Positions 45,880-56,100 of a DNA stretch of 64,000 nt are shown piece after piece (the first letter of the stretch is position 1; each line of letters opens with the position of its first letter). Origin of the DNA: Aureobasidium sp. EXF-3400 (taxonomy: Eukaryota; Ascomycota; Dothideomycetes; Dothideales; Saccotheciaceae); assembly GCA_024195585.1 (NCBI GenBank), contig SWBL01000137.1, positions 1-64,000 on the forward strand, read 5' to 3'. A model generated the notes under the pieces. The model was not told the DNA's origin, searched no databases, and saw nothing but the letters and a program-made list of their open reading frames with translations. Both the position numbers and the translations under genes were made by a program.

Positions 45880-46480
45880 TCAAGACGAGCTGCGAACACC
45901 CTCCATGGGACCAAGGTCCTCGTCCAAGGGCTTGCCATTGATCTCAATGGGAAGCGATGGCTGTAGGACATACATCATACGAGCCCACTTGGTATCGCTT
46001 GTGTTTCTCCATGCGTGGTTTGTTCCTCTTTGCACTGCCACATCTCCGACCTTCATGACTCTGGTCTCACCACTGTCAAGAACCAACTCCATCTCTCCGT
46101 AGATTACGACACCGTAGTCGAGCGAGACGGTGCGGTGCATAGGCGAGGTAGAACCAGGAGGGCAATCCTGAGTTGGTCAGCATTTGCAGCATGGCTTGAG
46201 ATCTCAATCTACTTACCACGAAACGAAGGACTGATCCTTGCTTGTTTACGAGACCGGGTGGTGATACCAGGTACTCCTTGTACTGTGCGATATCCTTGTC
46301 GTCGTTCATGTCTACTGGTGTAGTTGAGGTTGTGTAGCCAAGAGAGAAGCCAACAGTACCACCGTTGATGCTGCCGTCCCATGGGCCAGTCTCATCGATC
46401 TTTGCGAAGACGGCTTTTCCATCATCGTTGTGTCCGGTGATGAGTCTCTGGTAAGAGGGAAGCTCTCCTTTGTGTGCCAT
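45880..46480 (-). CDS. Cupin-domain protein (RmlC-like barrel)
   Basis: Two exons, 46480-46217 and 46167-45880, with a 49-nt intron (GTAAGT...CAG, phase 0) give 183 aa. The cupin barrel occupies the C-terminal half. Motif 1 is PPGSTSPMHRTVSLDYGVV followed by YGEMELVLDSGE. Motif 2 is GDVAVQRGTNHAWRN. The His and Glu ligands for a metal are present (H in PMHRT, E in GEMEL, H in TNHAW). The N-terminal part (YQRLITGHNDDGKAVFAKID) is typical of fungal cupin_2 proteins in catabolic and secondary-metabolite clusters. These act as isomerases, decarboxylases or dioxygenases, and which applies here is not visible. It is divergent from the ALDH-like gene across a 445-bp promoter. Confidence 0.88.
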
Positions 46481-46925
46481 TTTGGTATGATTTTGGTAGA
46501 TGTTAAGACGTGAAGAAGGTATGTGTTTGTCGGGAATCCTAGAGTTGAGTAAAGAGATTGGAAAGCAGTCTTTGATCAGGGAACTGAACTGTTACCTACC
46601 TCACCTCGGATGAAATGACTATCCATAGCCGCTCGCTGCAGCGCCCCACAAACACCGTATAGCACGATCCACATCAAGGTGGATTGCTCCTCCACATTTT
46701 CTCAATTGCAAATCCCCTGAGAACGCCGACTCGGGAAGTGTGGAGGACCTCCGCAGTCCGGTATGGGGGTTGCGCCGACATGTGATTCTGCTCCGGCCTC
46801 GAGCGCCATGGTTGCACGGAACACGGGATTAGTATAGCTGCTGCTCTTAGCTCTGGAGCGAATATCTGCTGTGTATCTCACTCTCATCTTTCTCAACATA
46901 CTTTGTATACCACATACCTCACAAG
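46481..46925. promoter_or_regulatory. Divergent promoter, cupin / ALDH-like, with CCG-N4-CCG site
   Basis: Head-to-head genes flank this 445-bp region. TCCGCAGTCCG at 46750-46760 repeats, with one change, the site at 45131-45141. Nearby sequence is GC-rich with short inverted stretches (AGGTGGA/TCCACAT type). Regulatory meaning is inferred from recurrence and position only. Confidence 0.35.
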
Positions 46926-48577
46926 ATGTCTAACAGACCATTCGCACAGCTGCAAGCCGCTGCCATCGATGGCAGAACCAGAACTGTTTTCTACCGCCAG
47001 GCCCAATTAGAGAAGCTGCATAAGAAGCTTGTCGCAGATGCATCAGAAATTGTGGATGCGATCGTCGCAGATTCTGGTCTTAGCCGAACAGAAGCACAAA
47101 TTGAATTCTCGCTTGCTCTTACAACAGTCAGAGAGCGCTTTGCTGAGCTTGAGCCAAAGAAAGAGCTCGAAGCTGAATATGCTGTTGCACGTGGAGAGGA
47201 TGCTGGTAGCTTGAGACTTGGATACGGCACCGTATACATCAAGGCTTCAGCAGACCACACTCCTTTCTATTCAGCGATTGCTCCTTTGAGCGCAGCAATT
47301 GCCGCAGGAAACTGCATGGTCTTGCAGGTATGTGATCTTGATGAGTTCATGGAGAATCAGCCGCTGACAAGGTTTCTAGGTCGAGAACAGCCTTCGTAGC
47401 CTCCCAACAATCCTCCGCAACACACTCAAGTCTGCTCTGGACAATGACACATTCGACATCGCACAGCAACCTGTACAAGATGCAGCTTTCCTGAGCAACT
47501 GCCTGCAAGTCGTCCAGGATGGATCTGTCGAGGGTGCACCTGCACTTAACCAGCTCGTCTCGAAAGCAGGCTCAGTCACAGCAGCAATCGTAGACAGGAC
47601 AGCAAACTTCGATGAGACTGCCAAAGCTCTCGTAAATGCTCGCTTCTCATACAACGGCAAATCGCCATACGCTCCGGATATCATCTTCGTCAACGAGTTC
47701 TCCAAGAAGGACTTCCTGCAAGCACTGCTCAGACACTCCGTATCTTTCGACGAAGTAGTGGAGAGAGAAAAGTCGCCGACCCGCAGAGGCGGCCGCGAGA
47801 ACGGTATCAGAGACTTGATCTCTAGCCTGCAAAAGGACGGAAGCGGACGTGTCATTGCGCAAGAGTCGAACCGAGCAATCCTGGAGTTGACCAAGAGGTA
47901 AGTGAGACCAAACCTGGAAGAGGAACGAAAGCTGACATCCGAACGCAGAAGTGCAAGCCTACTCAAGACCAAGATCAGCGAGCCCGTTCTGCTCGTGCAT
48001 GCGGTCAAGAGTCTTGACGATGCCATCGACTTCATCAACAGCGATAGCAGTGAACTATTGGCAGCATACCACTTCGGCGAAAACGCCCAGTGCAAGTATC
48101 TCAGCCAGTTCGTTCCATCGCAAGTATCATACGTCAACCACATCCCAGCAGAGCTTCTCGGTCAGTATTCCACACTTGAACTTACCCAAAAACACGCAAG
48201 ACCAAGACTAACAACAAACCTCAGTCGGTCCCGCCTTCCCAACCGGCCACCCCATAACCTCCACACGCTACCCAACCGCCCTCTTCACACGCCCTACCCC
48301 CGCCTTCGTCACCAACACCACACAATCAAAGACGGTAGAGGCAGCCCTGAACGGAGCTTCAAAGTCAGAAAAGTCGACTGCAGTGCAAACACTGTACCGT
48401 CAAGCTGTTTCCGATCTGCCTTCAGCACACAAGCGACCAAAGCAGACGCGTGCAAGCTTTGGTTTCTTCGAGCAGTCTATGTTGTTGAATCTTGGCTTTG
48501 TGCTGTTGTCGACTGGTGCCACTATTGCGGCGACTGTTATTCTTGGAAAGCGTGCAAGGGCTTATTACTCCCATTAA
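46926..48577 (+). CDS. Aldehyde-dehydrogenase-fold protein lacking catalytic residues, C-terminal membrane anchor
   Basis: Four exons, 46926-47327, 47380-47897, 47949-48160 and 48225-48577, give 494 aa. The introns are 52, 51, 51 and 64 nt-class GT-AG introns (47328-47379, 47898-47948, 48161-48224). The fold is ALDH: GTVYIKASADHTPFYSAIAP, AAIAAGNCMVLQVE, NARFSYNGKSPYAPDIIFVNE, and the late HFGENAQCKYLSQFVPSQVS with YVNHIPAE. In ordinary ALDHs the segment before APD reads GQxC. Here it is GKSPYAPD, so the catalytic Cys is missing. The general-base Glu motif (ELGG) is also replaced, by SKAGS. A hydrophobic C-terminal segment (LLNLGFVLLSTGATIAATVI) resembles the membrane anchor of fatty aldehyde dehydrogenases. 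It is probably a non-catalytic, membrane-anchored member. Confidence 0.85.
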
Positions 48578-48861
48578 TAGTGGGATTACTTTCGTTGTAG
48601 ATCTGGATGGTGCTTGGCTGTTGTTTCATTTGTTAATTTGAGTCTTGAGTCGAGAGATTCTTATTCCCAGTCTTTTTGCAAGCGAGACGGAGATCCGTCG
48701 AGTTTCTTTTGTGCCCTTGTTTGCCATCAATGTGTTTTGCTACTAGCGACCTATCTAAAACAATATCGAAATTTTCTTATACGTATGTGCGAGAAGCAAT
48801 TCTGTGAATTAGTCGTGCAGATGTTAACAAAATACCAGAAAACACACTACCCTCATTCAAG

Positions 48862-49280
48862 ATGCCTCTCATCGAGAAGTCGTACGTCGTAATCGAAAAC
48901 GGCCAAAAGAACTGATGGCCATTAAATCAATCTACAGATATCCAGCCATCATGAGCGCAATCAAAAGCTCATCCCTCCCCAAGACCTCTTTCTTGGTCTT
49001 CTACTCTTCAATCGTGGATGGCAAGATGTGGTGCCCCGACTGCGTTGATGTCGAACCTTCGGTTCGTGAAGCATTCGACAGCGACGAGAAGCCCGAAGCC
49101 ATGCTCTTCTACGTGGGCAAGAAGGAAGAATGGCGCACACCTGAAAATGTCGCCCGTGTGGGTTGGAACGTTCGTGGAATCCCTACCATCATCAAGTTGC
49201 AGGAGGGAAAGGAGACCGCCCGTGTGACCGAGACTGAGATCTTGGATAGCAGCAAGTGGCAGGCTTTCCTCAAGAACTAA
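48862..49280 (+). CDS. Thioredoxin-like protein (TXNDC17/TRP14, DUF953 type)
   Basis: Two exons, 48862-48881 and 48938-49280, with a 56-nt intron (GTACGT...CAG, phase 2) give 120 aa. The redox motif is WCPDC within DGKMWCPDCVDVEP, the signature of the TRP14/TXNDC17 subfamily rather than classical thioredoxin (WCGPC). The fold continues with AMLFYVGKKEEWR, the cis-Pro region VRGIPTIIKLQEG, and a C-terminal helix SSKWQAFLKN. Members reduce small disulfides and bound cysteines in the cytosol. It lies between the ALDH-like gene and the transporter and may be a bystander of the cluster. Confidence 0.9.
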
Positions 49281-49431
49281 TTTACATTTGCTGTCGCTTG
49301 AGATGGAATGGGACATCACGGAGAGGTAAAAGGGTACGTTAGGTAATGAGGAAAACATTGCTCAAATTCTGGAGTTACATAACATGCATTAAAAGGCCAT
49401 CCAAACATCACACATCAATACGCTGATGTGC

Positions 49432-51296
49432 TCAATCGCTTCTGGTATATCCCTTCATCACCAGATTGCTGGTTGCGAATCTCAATCTCTTGCCGAACAA
49501 CCAGACGGGTACAGTGGTGAGACTGAAGATGCCCATGAGGAGAGCGAAAATTCCGAATGGCTCAGCAGGTCCTGCACTCTCAACCCAAGTGCCGACGAAG
49601 AAGGTCCAGGCGAAACTGATGACAGCACGGAAAGTGACGACCATAAGGAAACAGTCGGCACTCCATGCACCGTAGCTCTCAATAAGGTAGTTGAAGCCGA
49701 TAGAGGGTACTTGCATCAGACCGAAGGCGACCATTCCATTGCCGAACTCGAGTCCAATCCATGCCTTTGGTGTTGCTGCCTTGGCCGAGAAACCAAAGCA
49801 GAGGGCACCGGCGGTTGCGATGAGGAGGGCAGGGAACATGAGAGGAAGACGTGCTTCTGGTTCACTGAAACCGTGGCGCTCCTTCTTGGCCTGACGCTTG
49901 ACGATGTAATCTGCAGTGAAGTAGGTATAGATCGCACCAAGAACGGTGCCAACCAGACCGCCAATGTTGATCAGACCGACTGAGCCTCCCCACAAGTAAG
50001 GCGGTTGAGCAAGTATTTGCGGTGCAACAGTCGAGATGGTGACGATCAGTCCAACAAGACCAGCGTAATGCAACATGACCATCCATGTACCGGGGAAGAG
50101 AAGAGTGGTGTAAGGAGTGATACAGCGCTTGAAGAAGCCAGGTCTGTACATGCCGATCTTGAGACTTCTGGCGAAAGTGTATTCGGGGAACACAGTAGAG
50201 GCGACGGTCTCAACTCTGGCCATCTCGGCCTTCTCGGCGATGGGGGAGTCGTTGTTGTAGCCTTCAGGACGTACGACAGCCATGGCTGCCTCGCGGTCGA
50301 AGAGTGTTTCGGGAACGAAGAAGAAACTCAAGAGCAGGACGGCACCCGACAGAATAGCCGAGATGTACATTGTCCATCGCCAACCCAGGCTGGTGGTGAT
50401 GTAGCCACCGATGAGGCCACCAATCAAGGAGCCAGAAGCGAGGAAGATGGTGTAAATGGCCTGGGTATGGTCAGCTCAACAAGTTCATCCTTCAGATGGA
50501 TGGTTGACTTACCATAGCACGACCTCTTTGATGGACAAAGAAGATCTGACCAACAACATCGGGAGCGAGCGTATCGGCGGCACCACCACCAACTCCTTGG
50601 AAGAGTCTAGCAGCGAGGAGACTGTTGTATGAGTTGGCTTCACCAGCCCATACCGATGTGGCACAGAGGATGGCAAGACAGATAAGGATGACAGGACGAC
50701 GTCCAAAGGCTAAAATACCATCAGCATATGTATAACTTATTGCCTTGAGCGGTACTTACTGTTTCCGAGAGGCACCCACCAGATGTTCGATGCGCCGAGG
50801 AACAAATTGTTGATGGCAATGAGATGAGTAAGCTTGCTGAAGGCTACAATGCCAGTGGGTGGTCCTCTCTCATGGAAGGTCGCAAACGCTGTAACCAAAG
50901 TGGGCAAAGCACTGCTGATAATCGAACTTGAGACGTTGGTGACGAAGGCATATAGACTCATCAACGCTAGGATCATGATCTTTCGCGAGTTTGAGAAATT
51001 GAGAGGATCCGCTGGATCCGGTGATGGTCTGTACCATTACTTGTCAGAAGGGCGTCTTGGATTAACGACCGTGAACACAACGTACTCAGGATTCAAGTGA
51101 ATATGGTTCTCTTCGACTTCATGGTGGCCTGTGTTCGTTCGTACAAGTTCTCTGTCTGTTGTCGATGGTTAGAGATGCTGTTGTTGATGGTCTGCCGGTT
51201 GGTTTGCGACTCACCCATCAACGTGACGGTGCCAGGAGGCGCCATCTCATTGAGCTCCTGCTTATCCAACGAAAAGGCATGTCTGAACTGAGTCAT
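49432..51296 (-). CDS. Major facilitator superfamily transporter
   Basis: Five exons, 51296-51215, 51155-51086, 51028-50760, 50709-50513 and 50460-49432, give 548 aa. All four introns (59, 57, 50 and 52 nt) are GT-AG. A cytosolic, acidic N-terminus ends in LNPEPSPDPADPLNFSNSRK, the usual entry into fungal DHA-type MFS proteins. About twelve membrane segments follow. The family motifs include GNTFGRRPVILICLAILCA (motif A region), FVHQRGRAMAIYTIFLASGS, and GWRWTMYISAILSG, then FFFVPET (motif C/PET region). The central loop is charged. It should sit in the plasma membrane and move a small organic compound, possibly the cluster substrate or a toxic intermediate. Three CCAAT-type boxes sit about 325-350 bp upstream of the ATG. 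Confidence 0.9.
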
Positions 51297-51954
51297 GATG
51301 GAATAGTATGCCTAGATTGGCAACTGTGCTGTAACAACGATGTTGCTTAGAAGGGAAGGACGTATCGAGGTGAAGATGCTTGCGACATAAAGAGAATGAG
51401 CGTAGTTTATGAGTCTGCGATGCTCGCCAATCTCACCCAATCAGAGATTGCACGCACCTCCCATCGGCAGTGCGTTTCGTGCCCACTCTTCAGAAACAGT
51501 CAATGAGTTAGGGCACATAGGCTAGTGTATTGCTCCTCTCCACATCTTCGCAGCTCTGGAGCGTACCCCCACAGCCGCGTGTCTGGTCGAAAGAGACACT
51601 AAGAAAATTGCTGATCTCTCATTGGTTGTTGATTGGTCGTTGATTGGTTGCCCCAGAGTCGATTTGGCCAGGTGCGCACTTAGACTTTTTGAGAAGGTCC
51701 GACCCCCTGGTACCGCGTGGGGAAATGTGGAGAGAATCGTGGGGTGGGTAGTTGGAGAGACCGATGAAGAGGAGGTTCATACAAATATTCGTACCTAGCA
51801 GGGACTGGGGCTTTGTAATCCTGCCCTAGACCACCGGATGAGAAAGTGCCGATATAAACGAATAAGGTTCATACATGCTCTACAGACTCGACAACCGTCA
51901 ACGTGTGTTCCCGGTGGCTCCAGGGTAGGCGATTTTCACATCTCGTGGAATGCT
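51297..51954. other. Promoter region of the MFS gene and 3' end of the FAH-family gene
   Basis: The 658-bp stretch is non-coding in my reading. Its notable content is a triple ATTGG array at 51621-51647, listed separately. GC-rich segments with CCCC and CGCG occur on both sides. Confidence 0.45.
51621..51647 (-). promoter_or_regulatory. Three CCAAT boxes spaced exactly 11 bp
   Basis: ATTGG occurs at 51621-51625, 51632-51636 and 51643-51647, inside near-perfect 11-bp repeats (ATTGGTTGTTG, ATTGGTCGTTG, ATTGGTTGCCC). On the minus strand, the transporter's coding strand, they read CCAAT. CCAAT is the target of the HAP/CBC complex. The one-turn spacing puts all three on one face of the helix. Function is inferred. 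Confidence 0.5.
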
Positions 51955-53292
51955 CTACTCGCTGCTCCATGTCTCCGTAGACAGAGCTGGCAACAGCTCC
52001 GCTCTACATTCCCCAAAGCCAACACCCTCGCCGCACTTTCCTGTGAACTGTACAACGACGCCATCGGAAAGGTAGCCGCGTTGCACAGCTGGAGGGGGAA
52101 GGTTGTGTTCAAGCAAGCATCCACGCCCATCCTCAGAGTCTTCTGATACCGTACCGCAAGCGAGCAGATCTCCAGCCTGGAAACCACAGCCTGCACTGCC
52201 TTGGTGTGCCAGTAGCTGCTCGAAAGACCATGCCAGAACTTTACTGTTTGCGGAGCAAGCACGAGTGACATCGTTCTCCGGCGATTGAACGTAAACTGAG
52301 AGGTCGATTGACAAGCCTCGATCGTCTTTCTCCACAGCAAGGTGGGGAGGCAAAGCATGCTTCCAGCCTGGCCCGCTGACGCGGAACGGCTCCATGGCGT
52401 CGTATGTGATGATCCAGGGTGACAATGTTGTACCGGAATTCTTCGAGTTCAGCGGGCCGAGCGGGATCATCTCCAAAATCTGGATGTCACGGGCTGTTGA
52501 GTGATTAGCTTCTAGAACATCTCAAAGTTTTCTTCGAAAGACTTACCACTCCAATCATTCAACATGACAAAGCCAAAGATGTGCTCGCCGGCATTGTTCG
52601 CTGTGACAGTCTGGCCATATGGGACCGGCTTGCCGATCACAGCAGACAACTCCATCTCGTAGTCCATTCTACGACTGGGTCCATGGATGATCCTCTTGTT
52701 CTCGCCTTTCATCGCGGACATGTGATCCTCCCAGAACTGACCAGTAGGTCTTCTCACAGGAGTTCCAGAAATCTTAATGCTTGAGCATCTGCCAGCATAT
52801 CCTTTTCCTCGTAAGTATGAGACATTTAGTGTAGGAATCGGCGAGCTTACCTGGAGGGATAAAGCCCCACGAAGGAGGAAGTCCTCTTCTTCCTGTAGCA
52901 GCATGACCAGCATTGAGGTTGTGATATTCAGAACACGAGAAGTCTGTGAAGTCTGAAACTTGGACTGGAAGATGCATTTGGCATGCTGAAATGTCTTCGG
53001 TGCTGCCCTCAGGCAGCTTGTTCTCCTTGATGAGCTTCTGGATGGCAGAGCGAACAAGTTTGTGACTAGGTCTACCTAGGGCTGCGAATGCATTCAATGT
53101 CGGTTGCGAGAAGATTCCATTGGGCAGACTTTGCAGCTCAGAAGCGGATTGCACCAAATCTGCAAGAAAGATGACCTTATTCTCCACACGAGTAACTGCC
53201 TGTTGGGATGTATGTTTGTTCGAAGACGCGATTCCAAAGGGAATGTTCTCGATGCCAAAATGGTTCCCAAAGTCGGACTGTAGAGACGTCAT
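51955..53292 (-). CDS. Fumarylacetoacetase-family hydrolase
   Basis: Three exons, 53292-52851, 52801-52547 and 52493-51955, with introns of 49 nt (GTAAGC...AAG) and 53 nt (GTAAGT...CAG) give 411 aa, the length of fumarylacetoacetases. Catalytic and metal residues of that family are recognisable. Asp lies in VSDFTDFSCSEYHNL, with the catalytic His in SEYHN. Two Glu sit in MDYEMELSAVIGK and Asp in MLNDWSARDIQ. Lys lies in GPLNSKNSGTTLSPW. The sequence between them (GLPPSWGFIPPGYAGRCSS, SGTPVRRPTGQ) also fits. FAH cuts the C-C bond of fumarylacetoacetate at the end of tyrosine or homogentisate breakdown. In this cluster it probably hydrolyses an analogous ring-fission beta-diketone. The start MTSLQSDFGNHFGIENIPFG is standard for the family. 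Confidence 0.92.
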
Positions 53293-53735
53293 TGTGTGTG
53301 TTTGTGTACGGTGTATGGATCTCGAGCTGAGTAAAAGCTGTAGTAGTGTTCAAAATTGTAAGAAATATCTCGGGAACGGCTCTCCAAGGTCCAGCACATG
53401 TACTCTTGATGTATACTGCTGTGGTGTGACTATCGTTCGGATAATGCGGCGTTTATTCAGTAAAGGACCCCACCACCCCGCTATCTTGCCCGTGCTCTCG
53501 CGTCGGGTGACCACTTCCCGGTGGAGGAAATCTGGACAACAACGCTATTTTGTATCATTGTTCAGGGACCAAGCTTGATTTGTATCGTACGGCATGATTT
53601 TTAGGCCGAGTCCGGATCCTGTGGATATTCAGAGTCCGTGATCAAGAAGGGTTGCGACTATTAGTGTTGGTGGCATCCATCTTCCTTTTAAACTTACCTA
53701 CGTCCAGTACCTAGAGATAAACATACACGCTCAAA
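53293..53735. promoter_or_regulatory. Divergent promoter, FAH-family hydrolase / monooxygenase fusion
   Basis: These 443 bp separate head-to-head cluster genes. CCGAGTCCG at 53606-53614 is a CCG direct repeat with a 3-bp spacer, and another CCG lies at about 53636. This resembles, with different spacing, the sites at 45131 and 46750. Confidence 0.35.
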
Positions 53736-56100
53736 ATGGCACTTAACGTTTTGATTGTAGGAGCAGGAATCGGCGGTCTGGTACGTTGCAACCACTAATT
53801 CTGAGGTCGCGACAACCAATCTGACAATAGGATGTAGATGGCTGCGATTGCTCTCCGAGAGCAAGGACATGATGTAACCCTCCTCGAGTCTTCCAGATTC
53901 AGCAACGAGACTGGAGCAGCTATCCACATGGCACCAAACGCAAATGGCTTGCTCAAGCGTTATGGAGTCGACATTGAGAAAGTTGGCGCAAACGAGTGCA
54001 GCCGAATTGCACAGTACCACGCCGAGTCTGGAAAGGCACTCTTCCAGGTTGATCTCACAATGCCAAACAAGCAGTGGCAGCATAAGTGGCTATTGGTACA
54101 CCGTGCCCACCTGCACAACGCTTTGAGAGAAAGAGCTATTGGACAAGAGGGCAAAGGAAAGCCTGCAACTCTGAGACTGGCAAGCAAGGTCGCTTCGGTA
54201 GACCCAGAGAAGGCAGAGGTGACGCTAGAGAGCGGCGAGAAGGTGTCCGGCGATGTCCTTCTTGGAGCTGATGGCGTTCACGTGAGTCTGATCACTTGAA
54301 GAACCCAGAAACCTTAGGCTGATATGTTTGCAGTCGCTATGTCGCAAGGCACTCGCCCTCGAGGACGCGGAGAAGTACACACCTTTCGACTGCGGTCACA
54401 GTGCTTATCGATTCCTGGTACCGAAGGAAGAAATCATGGCCGACCCAGTCTGCCGGGAGTTTGTCGAACAGGAGGGCATGCTCTGCATGATCGTCGGTGA
54501 AGACCGCAGAGTCGTTGTCTATCCTTGTGTTGAGAACAAGCTCATGAACTTCCTTCTGGTAAGGATAGCCACTCAGGATTTGAGAATTTCCACTGACTTT
54601 GTTCATCACAGATCCACCCAAGTAGTGAGTCGCGCTCGGATGATGCTGGCTGGAACCAACAAGGTGACAAGAAGCGTATGCTTGCAAGTGGCGCCAGCTT
54701 GGCACCTCAAGTTCGTGCTCTCCTAGAGAAAGCTCCCGAAGACAGCTTGAAGGTATGGACTTTGCTAGACATGGAGGTGCTCCCCACATGGATCAAAGGA
54801 AGTATGGCACTACTTGGTGATGCCGCTCATCCATTCTTGCCTCACCAAGCTCAAGGTGGTGGTCAAGCCATGGAAGACGCAGTCTCACTGGCAGCGATCT
54901 TGCCTTACGGCACCCCGAAGGAAGACATCCCAGAAAGACTGAGACTGTATGAACAATGCAGACGCGAGCGTGCGAACAGAATCCAGGACGGTACCAGATT
55001 AAGTGGAACGTCTCAGAAGGATCTTGCAAAGATGGGCAAGAAATACGATGGTAAGTGCCTGCTGTGATGTAGTCATATCATGTTGCTGACATTGAGTGTG
55101 ATCAGCATTTGCCTTCACCAACTACAACTTCGGCCACGACGAATGGGACTTTTCAAAGAACGCTCTGAACAAGCATCTCTTGTCCAAGCAGCCATACCGA
55201 TTCCGTCAGCCAGTGTCGTTCGGGCCTAGCCCAGGTCCACGCCAGCCGCTCAACGCTCTGCTGGATGTGCACTCGATGAGCAAGCAGAACCAAACGATAG
55301 CCTCGATTCGCTTCAGGACCTCGAGAACCTATCTTCAGAACCTGTTCCCAAGCTCTTCGTTTGGCTTCATGTCTGCAGCAACAGTCGTAGAAGCCTCTAT
55401 TGTGTGCTGCTCGCTACGCAACATGACATGGCTGGGCAACACAGGATATGACCACTGTGGCCTCTACATTCACGGAGTGAAATACACCAAGAAAGATGGC
55501 GAGATCCTTCAAGGAACGTTCCTACCAATCTTGTTCGAAAACCTAACCGATCCCATCATTACTGGTCGCGAAGAGCTTGCCGCGCCCAAATTGGGTTGCG
55601 ATATCGATGTCTCGGCTTCTGGTGACTCTCGCAGTGTACGCATGAGCTGGCGCGGAACCACGTTTGCTGAGCTCGAATGGAACAGCCTTCAAGCAAAGCC
55701 CCAGACAAACGGCACTAATGGCGCCAGCGCCGTGAATGCTGCCCAAACCAAGCCTCCTGGGCCACCTGGACCTCCAATGCCCAAGATTGAAGACAACGGC
55801 TTGTTCATGTATCGTTACGTGCCAGCTGTGGGTGAGCCAGGAAAGGCGGATGCCGAGTATGCTGTCTTTGACGAGTACGAGAAGAAGGCACCGGCATCTG
55901 CAGAGTCTCAGCAAGAAGTGCAAGACCAAACTACCAAGTCAGCCACCATCAAGTTCTCGCCTGGTGATTGGAATTCGCTTCCAACCCTTCATCACATTGC
56001 TCAAGGCCTCGCAGATGTGCCGATATACGGCATCGTGGAGGCTACCGTGAAGGAAGTGCCATCGGTGGGTGATGTCAGAGGAGCAAGAAGGATTGAGTAG
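53736..56100 (+). CDS. FAD monooxygenase fused to an acetoacetate-decarboxylase-like domain
   Basis: Five exons, 53736-53780, 53838-54281, 54334-54558, 54612-55050 and 55106-56100, with four 52-57-nt introns give 715 aa. Residues 1-390 are a group A flavin monooxygenase like salicylate hydroxylases. They carry the FAD dinucleotide motif VLIVGAGIGGLMAAIALR, the DG motif VLLGADGVHSLCR, and GDAAHPFLPHQAQGGGQAMED. From about residue 440 the protein matches the acetoacetate-decarboxylase fold: SFGFMSAATVVEASIV, MTWLGNTGYDHCGLYIHGVK, FLPILFENLTDPIITGREEL and PKLGCDIDV. The domains are in one continuous frame across exon 5. I cannot place with confidence the Schiff-base Lys of true acetoacetate decarboxylases. 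It should hydroxylate a ring and may process the product in a second active site. A Pro/Gly-rich insert (about residues 590-610) interrupts the C-terminal domain. Confidence 0.87.
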
